From: Vulcanisaeta sp. JCM 16161
Lineage (GTDB): Archaea; Thermoproteota; Thermoprotei; Thermoproteales; Thermocladiaceae
Assembly: GCF_001316285.1 (NCBI RefSeq)
Contig: NZ_BBDO01000001.1
Coordinates: 62,001 to 126,000, forward strand
Direction of reading: 5' to 3'
DNA length: 64,000 nt
This document shows positions 29,022-39,326 of the stretch, in pieces. The notes below the pieces were generated by a model. It did not search any database. It was not told where the DNA came from and saw nothing but the letters and a program-made list of their open reading frames with translations. The number at the start of each line of letters is the position of its first letter. Position 1 is the stretch's first letter. Made by a program: the position numbers and the translations under genes.

Positions 29022-29673
29022 TTGAAACTACAGGTGGCGTTAGATCTAACAGAGCCCAGTTTGGCGGTTGAGTTAGCACGTAGACTATGCAGTGCGGGGG
29101 CTGTGGATATTGTTGAGGCTGGGACTCCGCTGATAAAGGCGGCGGGCATATTCATAGTCAGTGCGTTAAGGGTTGCCTGCCCAAACGTGGATATTATGGC
29201 TGACCTTAAGACTATGGATGTTGGCGCCCTCGAGGCCAGGTTAGCCATTAACGCTGGAGCCAATATAGTTAGTGTACTTGGTGCTGCGGCTAATGAGACA
29301 ATTGGTGAGTTTATTAATGAGGCGAGGAGCTTGGTGGTAAGCCGTTAGTTGACATGATAAGTGTTAAGGACCATCAGCCAGAATTAGGGAATTACTCAAT
29401 GCGGGGTTAAGGCCTGACTACGTAGGTCTTCACCTTGGTATTGATGTTCAGAGAAGTAGGGGTTTAACCGTTGAGGACTTGATAAGCGAGGCCGTGAGTA
29501 TTAAGAATAGTTATGGCCTAGCAGTTGCAATAGCTGGTGGTATTGATGAGAAGGTGGCGCCTAAGATCAGGGGTACCAACATAGACGTGGTAGTCGTTGG
29601 TAGGGCAATAACGCAGGCGCCAGACCCTCTAACGTCTGCTAAAAATATCAGGAGATTGCTCGGCATTGATTAG
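29022..29673 (+). CDS. 3-hexulose-6-phosphate synthase (frameshifted)
   Basis: This TIM-barrel enzyme of the orotidine-monophosphate decarboxylase superfamily condenses formaldehyde with ribulose-5-phosphate; in archaea lacking oxidative pentose phosphate reactions it runs in reverse to make ribulose-5-phosphate. The TTG start gives MKLQVALDL. Family blocks are VDIVEAGTPLIKAAG, IMADLKTMDVGALEA (the catalytic DxKxxD), ANIVSVLGAA, and AVAIAGGIDEKVAPK plus VVVVGRAITQAPDP for phosphate binding. The frame breaks near 29345-29385; between the parts the sequence encodes a VDMISVKDHQP-like stretch. The partner phosphohexuloisomerase is not adjacent. Confidence 0.85.
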
Positions 29674-30437
29674 GCTTTCTAAAAACATAGATTAACCGAG
29701 TTAATCCGCCATGAACATACTGTAAACCATTAATTACTAGTTCAAAGCCGGCATTTAAGAACCAATCGAGGGAATCAACGTAGGTTGGGTGTGAAAAAGC
29801 GACATAACCACCGTTCCTTAAAACCCTAAAGGCTTCCTCAGCAAAGCCCCTATACAATGAGTCGAGATCCACATTAATTATTGATAACCTATTATACGGT
29901 GGGTCCGTCGCTATTGAGTGAATCGACCCATCCCTAATAGGCTTAATAAGGAATCCGAGTTCACAGAATCAACATATGCACTATTTAACGAACCTAGGTA
30001 CTTTGGTTAATATCTATCCCAATAACATGGGCCCCGACTAACATAGCCTCCTGAGCAATTACCCCAGAGCCTACAAATGGATCGAGGAAAACCCCGCCCT
30101 CCTCAGTCCTTGCTAAATTAACGAGAAGTCTTGCAATGCGCAGGTCAATAACAACGGCATTGTCCAACCTACCCCTCCTCAATGCCCTATACCTTGACCT
30201 ATCAAGCTCTACAAAGAGTCTCTCACCGGTGCCATTACTAATCCAAATACGCCTAATTAGTGAGGCCCTGCAGATTTTCTTCCTTAATTGTTCAGGGTCA
30301 CCCCTATACTCGATCACCAGGTCTCTTGAATCATCAATAAGGTCCAGGAATCCGCCTGACAATTCGCTTAATGCCTCCAACTCACCGTACGCCAATGCCT
30401 TTAGATCCTGACTTACCTCCACCCTTAACCTTACCAT
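29648..30437 (-). CDS. tRNA guanine-N2 methyltransferase-like (Trm11/TrmG10 family) (frameshifted)
   Basis: The C-terminal half is a SAM-dependent Rossmann methyltransferase: motif I FLDPFVGSGVIAQEAM, then VIGIDIN, and catalytic motif IV in ATDPPYNRL. These fit the Trm11/TrmG10 family of tRNA guanine-N2 methyltransferases. The frame breaks near 29990. The N-terminal 100 residues are short for a THUMP-containing enzyme. The 3' end converges with the hexulose-phosphate synthase gene with a 26-base overlap, and the start overlaps the end of the DUF373 gene upstream by 56 bases. An archaeal Trm112 homologue, an activator of such enzymes in other systems, lies at 34410. Confidence 0.78.
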
Positions 30438-31487
30438 ACCTATTCCTCAAAATACCCAGTGCAATCAACGTTATTAATCCTACCACAGTATAAATCATTA
30501 AATTGAAGAGTAGGGTATACGTACCCACCTTACCAAACATGTAACCAGCTAAATCACTCGCCACTAGCAATAGGAATACCGTTAGAAGCACATCAGCTGC
30601 TATCCTGCCAAAGGGCCTAGCCCTAAACTTTATGTAAACCTCAACTACGTTAACCGTGAGTATCGCGCCAACCACAAGTCCAACTAAGTCGAACACATTC
30701 AATGCGCCCCAAAGCGGTATAGTCTGGTGTAGCATATAGTAGGTGGATAGTGAGTATATTATTACGAAGAATATTGATAGGGCTGATATGAAGAACGTGG
30801 CTTCATACATCCTAAGGAATCTAAGTAGGCTTTCATGAAGGTTAAAGCCATATAGTATAAACGCAATGCCCAGCAGTATCGTTATGCTCGCCACAATCAT
30901 CGTCCTAATAATGGTGGGTATGTACGGCCACACACTATAGAATGCGCCATAAATGAGTAATAGGGCCCCAGGTATGCCAAGTGCGTACCTCCTATACCTA
31001 GGTTCACTAAATAGTTTACCAATGTAGTACCTAGCAAGTACTGCAAACTCCTCAAAGCCCCTAGTCTGCTTAACGACTATTCTCCTGACAGAAACCACAG
31101 GCCTCCTTGATTGAATAAGTGGAACTACAACCTCATCAGAAGGCCCGTCAGAAACCACGACGAAGCCATCAGCATCAAATACCTGAAGCACCTTATCAAC
31201 TTCATTAAGTATCTTCATGTCGGCAGTGACATCCTCAGAGCTCGTCCCAGTTACCACGGCTATCTCCACGTTATCAGCCCGAACGTGGAGATCAGCGTAT
31301 CATAAAGCTGTATTGCGCCAAACATGGCGTTGGCATCCGAATCATCTGGATACCTGAGTATGTACTCCGTAGCCACCTTGAGCACGTTGCCCCTACCGAT
31401 TATTGGTGTGGGGACGCCGAGTCTCTCGCCTACGTCATTGTCCCTATCAACGTACAGCACTATTAGTCTTCTTACGAGCTTTGACAT
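30382..31487 (-). CDS. DUF373 family membrane protein (frameshifted)
   Basis: The N-terminal domain begins RRLIVLYVDRDNDVGERLG and continues with TPIIGRGNVLKVA and DSDANAMFGAIQLYD, the conserved soluble part of DUF373 proteins. Then come about eight hydrophobic segments (YALGIPGALLLIYGAFYSVW, TMIVASITILLGIAFILYGF and others). The frame breaks near 31265, with the second part continuing VEIAVVTGTSSEDV. The family is archaeal and uncharacterised. The gene follows the coiled-coil gene by 3 bases and overlaps the methyltransferase gene, so the three form an operon. Confidence 0.8.
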
Positions 31488-31490
31488 GGC

Positions 31491-32485
31491 TTACTTCTCA
31501 TTATCTTCATCAGACTCCAGACCTAATAAATCATTTAGTGATACTCTCTCGCCTCTCATCAATTTCTGAAGGCCCTCCTCAGCCCTTTTCCTCAATTCTT
31601 CCTTAATCCTCGCCTCCTCCTGCCTCTTCAGGCTAGGTTCTTTGACTTGCGCGCAGCCGCCAGCAATAGCTGGTACTTGTTTAATTCCTCATTCAATTCC
31701 CTTAAACGAGTCCTCAACTCCTTAATCTCAGCCGACTTACTTAATATAGCCCTCTTTAACTCATCCCTCCTAGCCTTAAGTGAATCCCTCCTACCCTTTA
31801 ACTGAGCAATCTCGTTAACAATAGCCTCCCTTTTCTTCTTCAATTCCTGTATCTGAGCCTTAATATTAGCAAGGGCATTATTATAGAGGTCCCTCATTTG
31901 CTGACCCAGCTCCATCCTCTCCTTACGCATCTTCTCAATCTCCTGAGAATCACGGTTTATGTATTCCTTAATTCTCGAAAGAACCTCGGCTGCATTCAAC
32001 TCCCTCTCCAACTGCTGTATTGTCCTGAAGAATTCCCACTCCTTCTCGGGATCTGTGGGTGAGATCTCATGCTCAAACTCGAGCTTATCAATCAACTCCT
32101 TCAGTTTCTCCTTATCGACAGGCTTACCACCAATTATGTCATTAACCATCCTCAGTAACTCCCTGTACTTCCTCACCCTATTTATTAATTCCTTAATTCT
32201 TTGAAGCAACTCGACCCTTCTATCCTTAAGTTGCTTCAATGTGTTGACAATATCATCCCTATTCTTCCTTAACTTAGCAATCTCATCCTTAACGCTCTTT
32301 AACTCATTTCTCTTGCCGTTAAGTTGATTAATTACGGCGCTCAACTCCTCCCTAACCTTATTCAACTCATTACGAAGCTCACTCCTCTCCTTATCCTTAG
32401 CTTCGATTTCATTCCTAACCTTAAGAATTTCACCACTCAACTCCTTAATCTTACTCTCCAACTCCTCCTCATTCAAAAATGCCAT
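31491..32485 (-). CDS. long coiled-coil protein (frameshifted near the C terminus)
   Basis: The protein of about 331 residues is almost entirely helical, Lys/Glu/Arg/Leu-rich with heptad spacing (ELSGEILKVRNEIEAKDKER, KELRTRLRELNEELNKYQLL), and has a short non-coiled hinge near residues 125-150 (IIGGKPVDKEKLKELI). The frame shifts near 31630, and the C terminus continues LKRQEEARIKEELRKRAEEG, ending ESDEDNEK at 31491. Such proteins precede DUF373 genes in Thermoproteales as I recall. Function is unknown; a scaffold or phosphoserine-related role would be speculation. Confidence 0.75.
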
Positions 32486-32589
32486 TCAAAATAAGCCATA
32501 CTAAGGAAGGTATTAATAATGCTTATCCCAGTCCTGAGGTCTCAATGAGGGAAGAAAATATAAACTACCTATGTAAAACGGATTAGGGT

Positions 32590-34349
32590 ATGACTGAAGT
32601 ACTTAAGTACGACTTAGTAATCATTGGTTCTGGCCTAGCTGGTTTAAGGGCTGCCTTCGAGGCTGCAAGGGTTTCTCAGGCAAGATTAGGATTGCCGTCT
32701 TATCAAAGGTTCATGCAATGAGGAGTCACTCTGTTAGTGCTGAGGGTGGTGCAAGCGCCGTCCTATATCCAAAGGAGACGGGAGATAGCCTTGACCTACA
32801 CGCGTATGATACGGTTAAGGGCAGCGACTTTCTGGCTGACCAGGACGCCGTTGAACTACTAGTACGAGAGGCCCCTAAGGAAATAATATTCATGGATCAC
32901 CTGGGTGTTCCCTGGTCAAGGGATGAGAAGGGCAGGATACTACAGAGACCCTTCGGTGGTATGTCCATACCTAGAACGACATTCGCCCAGGATAAAAGTG
33001 GTTTCTTCTTAATGAGTACATTATACGATAACGTACTTAGGTTCGATAATGTCGAGATACTTCATGAGCACTTCGTTACATCATTATTAATGGATAACGG
33101 AGTATTTAGAGGCGTCACGGCAATTGACCTAAGGACTGGCGAGTTTAAGGTAATACTTGCTAAGGCAGGTATAATCGCGACCGGTGGTAACGGTAGGGTT
33201 TATAAGTTCACGACAATGGCCTGGTCATCAACAGGTGATGGTTACTCACTGGCGTATAGAGCCGGAATACCACTTAAGGACATGGAGTTTCCGCAATTCC
33301 ACCCAACGGCATTGGTGCCCAACGGTATCCTGATAACGGAGGGCGCCAGGGGCGAGGGTGGCTATTTAATTAATAAGGAGGGCGAGAGATTCATGAAGAG
33401 GTATGCACCAAGTAAGATGGAGCTCGCTCCTAGGGACATAGTGAGTAGGGCAATAATCACCGAGTGCATGGAGGGTAGAGGCTTTATAGACGAGGAGTCT
33501 GGGCTTTGCTACGTCCTATTAGACCTGAGGCACCTTGGTGAGGAGAGGATAAATAAGAGGTTGCCAATGATTAGGGAAATAGCCATTAAAACATTGGGTA
33601 TAGACCCGGTCGATGAGCCAATACCGGTCAGACCAGCAATGCACTACATGATGGGAGGCATACATGTCGATTTATATGGCCAGGTAATGCTTGATGAGGA
33701 TAAGACCAGGGTACCAAACCTATGGGCTGCCGGCGAGGCTGCCAATGTCAGCGTTCACGGAGCCAATAGACTTGGCAGTAATTCATTAAGTGAGTGCCTC
33801 GTGTGGGGTAGGCTAACCGGCGCGGCCGCGGCTAAGTACGCGATGTCTGCACCGGACTCAATGCTGGAGTATACCGGTGATATAGCGACGAAAGTGGCTA
33901 ATGAGGAGAGTAGGATATTCGATAAGTTATTGCATAAGGAGGTCGGTGCCGAGAACCCGTACTCCATTAGGGAGGAGATGAATAGGACGATGGACACCTA
34001 CGTATATGTATTCAGGGATAAGAGCGGACTTGAGGAGGCGTACTCAACAATAAAGAGGTTGAGGGAGAAGTTCCCGAACGTTAGGATTGAGGACAAGGGT
34101 AGGTACTACAACACGAATCTTAAGGATGTACTCGAGCTAGACTTCCTGCTCGAGCAGGCTGAGTTAATAATTGTTGGTGCATTAACAAGGACTGAGTCAA
34201 GGGGTGCTCACTATAGGCTTGACTATCCGAAGAGGGATGATGTTAATTGGTTGAAGCACACGCTATACTTCTATACGCCCGATGGGCCTAGGCTTAGTTA
34301 CGTTCCGGTTCGCATAACGAGATGGAAGCCCGAGGAGAGGAAGTACTAA
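32590..34349 (+). CDS. sdhA: succinate dehydrogenase/fumarate reductase flavoprotein subunit (frameshifted)
   Basis: SdhA carries covalent FAD and oxidises succinate in the TCA cycle. The N terminus [17 protein letters not shown] is the FAD-binding GxGxxG. The His-linkage region is [11 protein letters not shown], the active site [21 protein letters not shown], then [10 protein letters not shown] and [15 protein letters not shown]. The frame breaks near 32675, where adding one G to a GG pair restores [14 protein letters not shown]. The length of about 587 residues is normal. No iron-sulfur or membrane subunit genes are adjacent; the next gene encodes a Trm112-like protein. A TATA-type box near 32557-32565 suits the start. 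Confidence 0.92.
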
Positions 34350-34409
34350 GGCGTTTAAAAATTCATTAAAGGTAAAAGTAATTAAAGGGTAATAACAGGG
34401 CTTTTTCTC

Positions 34410-34829
34410 GTGAAGTACAGGTTAATGGACGTATTGGCGTGTCCGTACGATAAGACATTCCCATTAACATTAATAGTACTTAGGGAGAGGGAGTATCCTG
34501 AACGAAAATACGAGTGGAGCAAGAGACCATTCTGTGAGGAGTATTGCGCACTTAAGAACGTCTTCATAAAGAACTATCCAAACCCACAGGAACTACCCTG
34601 TGATGAATGCATCAAGAAGGAGGTTGTTGAGGGCGTATTGTACTGCCCTAAGTGCGGTCGTTGGTATCCAATCAAGGATGAAATACCAATACTACTACCT
34701 GACGAGCTCAGGAATAAGGAGGAAGATAAGGCCTTTCTAGACAGGATTAAGGATCAATTAATTAAGGTTAATCCTGAGCTTGGTAATAAGATATTGAAGG
34801 AGGGCAAACCAATCAACTTATCAACATAA
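34410..34829 (+). CDS. Trm112-like zinc-ribbon methyltransferase activator
   Basis: The 139-residue protein begins with [20 protein letters not shown], the DUF343/Trm112 start, and ends with the paired cysteines [21 protein letters not shown]. Trm112 proteins bind and stabilise methyltransferases of tRNA, rRNA and release factor. A large insertion between the two halves (residues 30-70) holds further cysteines (FCEEYC, PCDECI). The GTG start follows a purine-rich stretch. Confidence in the family is good; partners are inferred. Confidence 0.85.
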   Translation: MKYRLMDVLACPYDKTFPLTLIVLREREYPERKYEWSKRPFCEEYCALKNVFIKNYPNPQELPCDECIKKEVVEGVLYCPKCGRWYPIKDEIPILLPDELRNKEEDKAFLDRIKDQLIKVNPELGNKILKEGKPINLST

Positions 34830-34843
34830 GGCGACGTTTATCA

Positions 34844-35324
34844 TTAAACGATGGTTCCTATAAACGACATTGCAATACCAAGTATTACATAGAGCACAAG
34901 CCACAGTACGGCGTTACCCCTAAAGTACCTGCTCATTAATGTGCCAAAGGCTCCAAGTATAATCACCGGGATTACTGGTATCCAAAACACCCTGACCAGG
35001 TACATCGTATAATTCGTAACTGAGGCGCCAGTAGTGACACGGCACCAAATACTAAGCCCTTAATTAACGCATCGTATATAGCCCTCCTATGTAGCTCGTC
35101 CTCAATAATGAACCCCTCCTCATCAATAGAGCCCTCTCAATATGACTCAATGAGCTCCTCTCCTCGATATACTCGGCCATGAATGCCGTTATCAAATTTA
35201 TCGTCGTAACTATAGCCACCAACTTAATAGTACTTCGCATTGCCTCGCCAAGCACAAGCGTTGTTAAAACACTGTCTAAAAAGCCAAGTACTAAGTACCT
35301 GCCGTCTATGCCCGCCATACTCAT
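34844..35324 (-). CDS. VIT/CCC1-like small membrane protein (frameshifted)
   Basis: Several hydrophobic segments are visible: DGRYLVLGFLDSVLTTLVLG, KLVAIVTTINLITAFMAEYI, ALIKGLVFGAVSLLAP and, in shifted frames, VFWIPVIPVIILGAFGTLM and AVLWLVLYVILGIAMSF. The sequence has two breaks, near 35105 and 35033. The N-terminal GLDG/FLDS-type helix and charged loop (EYIEERSSLSHIERALLM) are like VIT-family iron/manganese transporters (TIGR00267 group). It is translationally coupled to the DUF211 gene (ATGA overlap at 35321-35324). Transported substrate unknown. Confidence 0.65.
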
Positions 35325-35614
35325 CTCTCCTTAAGTAATTGAGGATTAATCTCAAGTATGTACTCACCAACGATTACCTGGTCAATACTCCTAATCGCGC
35401 CGCCCAGGTCCTCGATTACCCTCCTCACATCCTCATAATTTATGTTATCACCCTCAATAACGATTACCAGGCCCAATACCTCAACGTCGGTGTCAGTGAC
35501 GGTGACATTAACAGCCTTAACACCACTAACCCTGCCCAACTTATCCGCAAGCTCCACCGTGGAGACACTACTTGGTATGTCAACATCAAGCACAACCCTA
35601 CGTAACCCACCCAA
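35321..35614 (-). CDS. DUF211 family protein
   Basis: The 97-residue intact protein reads LRRVVLDVDIPSSVSTVELA, VTVTDTDVEVLGLVIVIEGD and GGAIRSIDQVIVGEYI, the DUF211 pattern. DUF211 is an archaeal ferredoxin-like fold family of unknown function. Its stop overlaps the start of the VIT-like membrane protein, a pairing that suggests regulation or assembly of the transporter. Inference only. Confidence 0.8.
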   Translation of the reverse strand: MGGLRRVVLDVDIPSSVSTVELADKLGRVSGVKAVNVTVTDTDVEVLGLVIVIEGDNINYEDVRRVIEDLGGAIRSIDQVIVGEYILEINPQLLKER

Positions 35615-35703
35615 TTCAGATCAGGATAAAGAGATCAACCCCTACTTAAGTATTTAACTCTCGGAAAATAAGTTTTAAATGAAACTCAATTATGTAATGT
35701 ATC

Positions 35704-36153
35704 ATGTCTTGGAAACCCAGTGAGGACGTAGAACGAGATAAGGAGCGAGCGGCAGAGTATGAGAAATTATATAGCGGGTTCACATTCCATGGGCCATTAA
35801 CCGTCGAGTTAAGGACGGGGATAATAATAGCGGCGAGATTTGCCGATAAACTCAGGCGTGCCGCCTTTGCGGCGTTCTCAAAGATGGTCCCTGAGGACGT
35901 GATACTTAGAGACATTGCGGAGTTAAATAAGACCGTGTATGACGAGATGATTAAGAGGAGCATTGATAAGCTGGCTCTCGTGAGGATAAGCGTCGTGGTT
36001 TCATACGATCAAAAGGCAAACAAGCTTAACTTCTCTGATTTAAAGATTGAGAGGTTATACACCGAGGATGAGGTTAATAAGGCCATTGAGGAGAGGTGCG
36101 GTGAGTTAGAGAGGAAGATTGAGAAGATAAGGAGTATAATAGGCTCGATATAA
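35704..36153 (+). CDS. DUF2258-like archaeal protein
   Basis: The 149-residue intact protein has the conserved phrase TVELRTGIIIAARFADKLRR, which I recall as typical of DUF2258, and a helical acidic C terminus (NKAIEERCGELERKIEKIRS). AGTTTTAAAT at 35669-35678 is a box A 26-35 bases upstream of the ATG, indicating a leaderless gene. Function unknown; DUF2258 proteins are widespread in Crenarchaeota and may bind nucleic acid. Confidence 0.65.
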   Translation: MSWKPSEDVERDKERAAEYEKLYSGFTFHGPLTVELRTGIIIAARFADKLRRAAFAAFSKMVPEDVILRDIAELNKTVYDEMIKRSIDKLALVRISVVVSYDQKANKLNFSDLKIERLYTEDEVNKAIEERCGELERKIEKIRSIIGSI

Positions 36154-36175
36154 GCAGTACAGGCTTAATCAGCCG

Positions 36176-36981
36176 TTAAAAACCACGTACCTCCTTACCA
36201 ATAAGCATTAATAATACTGGGAACTCCTCAACGCAGTCAATACCGAGGAATCCGCATAGTTCATTATCATAGAAGGCGCCCACCGCCCTAACACCAAGTC
36301 CTAAGCCCATCGCCGCTAGGTACATGTTTTCCATAACAGCACCCGCGTCAAGTAAAACGTACCTCAAGGCCCTCTTCCAGTATTTCCAGCGTGTTCGTGA
36401 ATAGAACGCCGTGAGCACGATAACTACCGACGCCCTGCCAACGTGATCCTGCCCGAGGCCAAATCAGCCATTAACGAGTTAAACTTACCTAACTTAAGGA
36501 CTTCCAATGCGTGGCTAAATGGGTCGTAGTGATAAAGCCCCTCTCTCAACCCCGTCACGTTATGAATCACTGGGTACGCCTCGATAGGCTGTAAAGCCCC
36601 TGCCGATGGGTATGCACGTAGTGGGTATCTATCGAGCCCATAGGCCTGCGTCCAACCCGTAATGCCTAGGCCTAGGTAAAGTATTGTTGATAAGTCATCA
36701 ATACTCACTGGTTCATCTATGAAGTCCTCGGCACTCCTCCTTGAAACGATGGCCCTACTTACGGTCATCATAATGGGCTTGGGATTCGGTAGCTTAATCA
36801 CATAATCACTCCTGACCCTCCTTAATGAAGGCATTGCACCAAGTCGTCTAGGCCAGTACTCACCTCTGTAATGTCTCATTAAGAAGTCGCAGGCCGCACC
36901 AATATCCTTGCCTATGAGCCTTCTGAATATTGATAATGCCTCGCCAGGTATGATATCCCTTAACGCCTCATCCTCACACAT
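36176..36981 (-). CDS. SagB-type nitroreductase-family oxidoreductase (frameshifted)
   Basis: SagB/nitroreductase proteins use FMN for oxidations, in some systems of azoline rings in peptides. The N-terminal part has VSRRSAEDFIDEPVSIDDLS (the R-R-S/T FMN loop), YPSAGALQPIEAYPVI and LREGLYHYDPFSHALEVL, all SagB hallmarks. After a frameshift near 36424 the C-terminal part gives RWKYWKRALRYVLLDAGAV and GLGVRAVGAFYDNELCGFLG. Repaired length is about 268 residues. No YcaO, precursor peptide or transport gene is nearby, so a peptide role is unsupported here. Confidence 0.82.
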
Positions 36982-37030
36982 GATATCTCAATAAAAATAT
37001 AACATAATAATGATATTTATTATTTTGACT

Positions 37031-37300
37031 TTAGTCTAGCACTGAGCAATTACCACAACAATTCAGAGGGTAGGATGCCATCCTTAACTTGCCTTGGTTC
37101 CTTAATTTCAAACCTGCCTCACGGCTACTATGAAGAATGTGGTCGAAATAATCAACACGATTGGCAATCCCATGGGTACCAGCCAAGCAGGTAATTGGAG
37201 ATTGGGCTGTGTACGTAGTGATTAATACGAATGGGTAAGTCACTGAATGGGGATATTGAGCCATACCTTTACCTTCCGTAGAACTTTGTTCGTTTCCCAT
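37031..37300 (-). CDS. unidentified ORF between sagB-like and translin genes
   Basis: The interval 36982-37348 holds one 89-codon minus-strand ORF, starting MGNEQSSTEGKGMAQYPHSV and ending LNCCGNCSVLD. It is rich in Ser, Thr, Tyr, His and Cys, with little of the Lys/Glu/Ile bias of its neighbours, so it may be foreign or not a gene. I do not recognise a domain. The plus-strand frame across it is also open for about 50 codons. Treat as unproven. Confidence 0.3.
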   Translation of the reverse strand: MGNEQSSTEGKGMAQYPHSVTYPFVLITTYTAQSPITCLAGTHGIANRVDYFDHILHSSREAGLKLRNQGKLRMASYPLNCCGNCSVLD

Positions 37301-37348
37301 ATTTCCAGTGGAGGGAGGTCGCGAGATCGAAAGATTGGAAATTAAGCT

Positions 37349-37962
37349 TTACTTCGGCAAATTATTTACGTTAGAGTTCTTCGATGATTGTTCCTGAACC
37401 ACCTTAATATTTAATGTCTTGTAGAATATCTTTTCATTAAGCCAGTTAATGTTGGATGACACGTAATCAACTTTCTTCCTCATCTCATAATCCCTGGGCT
37501 CTAGACTAAGTAAATCCAGGTAAAGCTCCTCCATTACCCTCTTAGCCCTTAACGCGAAGTCTAGGTTATTCTTAATCATCTCCTCAGTAGCCTTTCTACT
37601 GAGCTCGCCCGTGAAATCAGCAATGCCGTTTATGTAGGCTCGGCATCGACGCCTAACTCACTCGGGCTTGGTATCCTATTTTCGGTCATGAAAAACCACA
37701 TTGTCATCGCCTCAACGTACTCCTGGAGACTGATTACTGCGTTATTATAATACATCGGGTACTTAGCAATTAATTCCCTGAGTTTATTAACGAGATCCTG
37801 CATCTCCCTTATGTATTTACGCGCTGTCTCAATATCATCCCTAATCAATGAGTATATTACGGACTTAGAAAGCCTATTCACCTTAACCCCAGTCTCAATA
37901 ACCACATCCTTAACCTCCTCAAGCTCCCTCAACCTTGCCCTTAATCCATCGGTGTCAATCAT
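37349..37962 (-). CDS. translin/TRAX family protein (frameshifted)
   Basis: Translins are all-helical octameric proteins that bind RNA or DNA. The N part is MIDTDGLRARLRELEEVKDV through MYYNNAVISLQEYVEAMTMW; between the parts the shifted frame gives YINGIADFTGELSRKATE, the conserved (V/I)xG(I/L)xDxxGEL motif; the C part has DFALRAKRVMEELYLDLLSL and RKKVDYVSSNINWLNEKI. The break is near 37630. The repaired length of about 204 residues matches archaeal translin-like proteins. It is divergent from the glycerate kinase gene. Confidence 0.85.
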
Positions 37963-38015
37963 ACGGTTATGGTGCCTACCTAACCCTTAAAAATCAATTG
38001 CCATTAATAATTCAT

Positions 38016-39326
38016 GTGGTATTTCCCGTATTCGGTGGCGATTTACTGAGTGATTTACTAGGCCTAATCCTTAAATCCTCGGACTTATACCTTAGGACTT
38101 CGAAGGCCATAAGCGTTGATAATGGTAGGGTAAGGATCATGGGGCATGAAGTTGATTATTTCTACGTTATAGCCATTGGTAAGGGCTCAATAAGGATGGC
38201 CAAAGCAATTGAGGATGTGGCCTACGATAGGATAATAGATGGGATCGCCGTGGTGCCCAGAGGAACGCCGGGTAATCTACGGAAGATAAGGATTCTCGAA
38301 TCAACACACCCATTACCAACGGAGGCAAGCATTAATGCTGGGTTGAAGATACTTGACCTGCTAAATAACGTTAGGGGTGGTGATTACGTACTATTTCTAA
38401 TAAGTGGTGGTGGCTCAGCTTGGTTGAAGTACCCATGAAGGGTCTGAGCTTGAGGACATTAGGGAAGTGAATAACCTACTACTGAGGAGTGGGGCTACTA
38501 TTCATGAGATAAACACCGTGAGGAAGCACTTATCAATGACGAAGGGAGGGAGACTAGCCAAGGAGGTAATTAAGAGGGTGGTAGGGTAATAACGTTAATA
38601 GCAAGCGATGTACCTGGTGATGACCCGGCAACAGTCGCCAGCGGACCAACCGTCCCTGACCCAACCACGTATAGGGACGCCATAACCATACTGAGGAATA
38701 GGGGTCTTTGGGATAAAGTACCTAGTACCGTTAGGGAGGTTCTTGAGCAGGGTTTAAAGGGCATAGTTGAGGAGACGCCTAAGGAGTTAGTTAATACATG
38801 GAATTACGTGATTGCGAGTAATATGGACGTGCTCACGGACTTGGCGAATTATGCCAAGTCGCTTGGTATGGAGTCCCTAATACTCACGTCCAGGATGGAT
38901 GGGGAGGCCAGGGAGGTTGGTAGGTACTTGGCAAGTATAGCCCTAGAGGCCAGGTTTAGGGGTGTCCCAATTCGGCGCGGTTTGATCCTATCTGGTGGTG
39001 AGCCGACGGTTACGGTGGTGGGTAATGGTAGGGGTGGTAGGACGACGGAGATGTGCATGGGCTTCGCATTGTCGGTGAGGGGCGTTGATGGGGTCTCCAT
39101 GATTTCCATGGCGACTGACGGAATTGATGGAAACATGGATGCGGCGGGCTGTGTCACCGATGGTCACCTAATTGATGAGGCTATTAAGTTAGGTATTGAC
39201 CCAGTGAATGAGTTACGTAATAATAATACCGCGTTCGTATTCGAAAGGACGAACACCATAATACGTACTGGGTGGACGGGTAGTAACCTAAACATCGTCA
39301 CAGCAATCTACGTCTCAGGCTATTAA
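38016..39326 (+). CDS. glycerate 2-kinase, MOFRL family (frameshifted)
   Basis: The enzyme phosphorylates glycerate to 2-phosphoglycerate in the branched Entner-Doudoroff pathway of archaea. The N-terminal domain has VIAIGKGSIRMAKAIEDV, ILESTHPLPTEAS and FLISGGGSA; the C-terminal MOFRL domain has LILSGGEPTVTV followed by GRGGRTTEMCMGFAL and ATDGIDGNMDAAGCVTDG. Frameshifts lie near 38425, where TT should be TTT to restore SALVEVPMKGL, and near 38578. I use GTG 38016 as start. Repaired length of about 436 residues matches the family. Confidence 0.9.
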
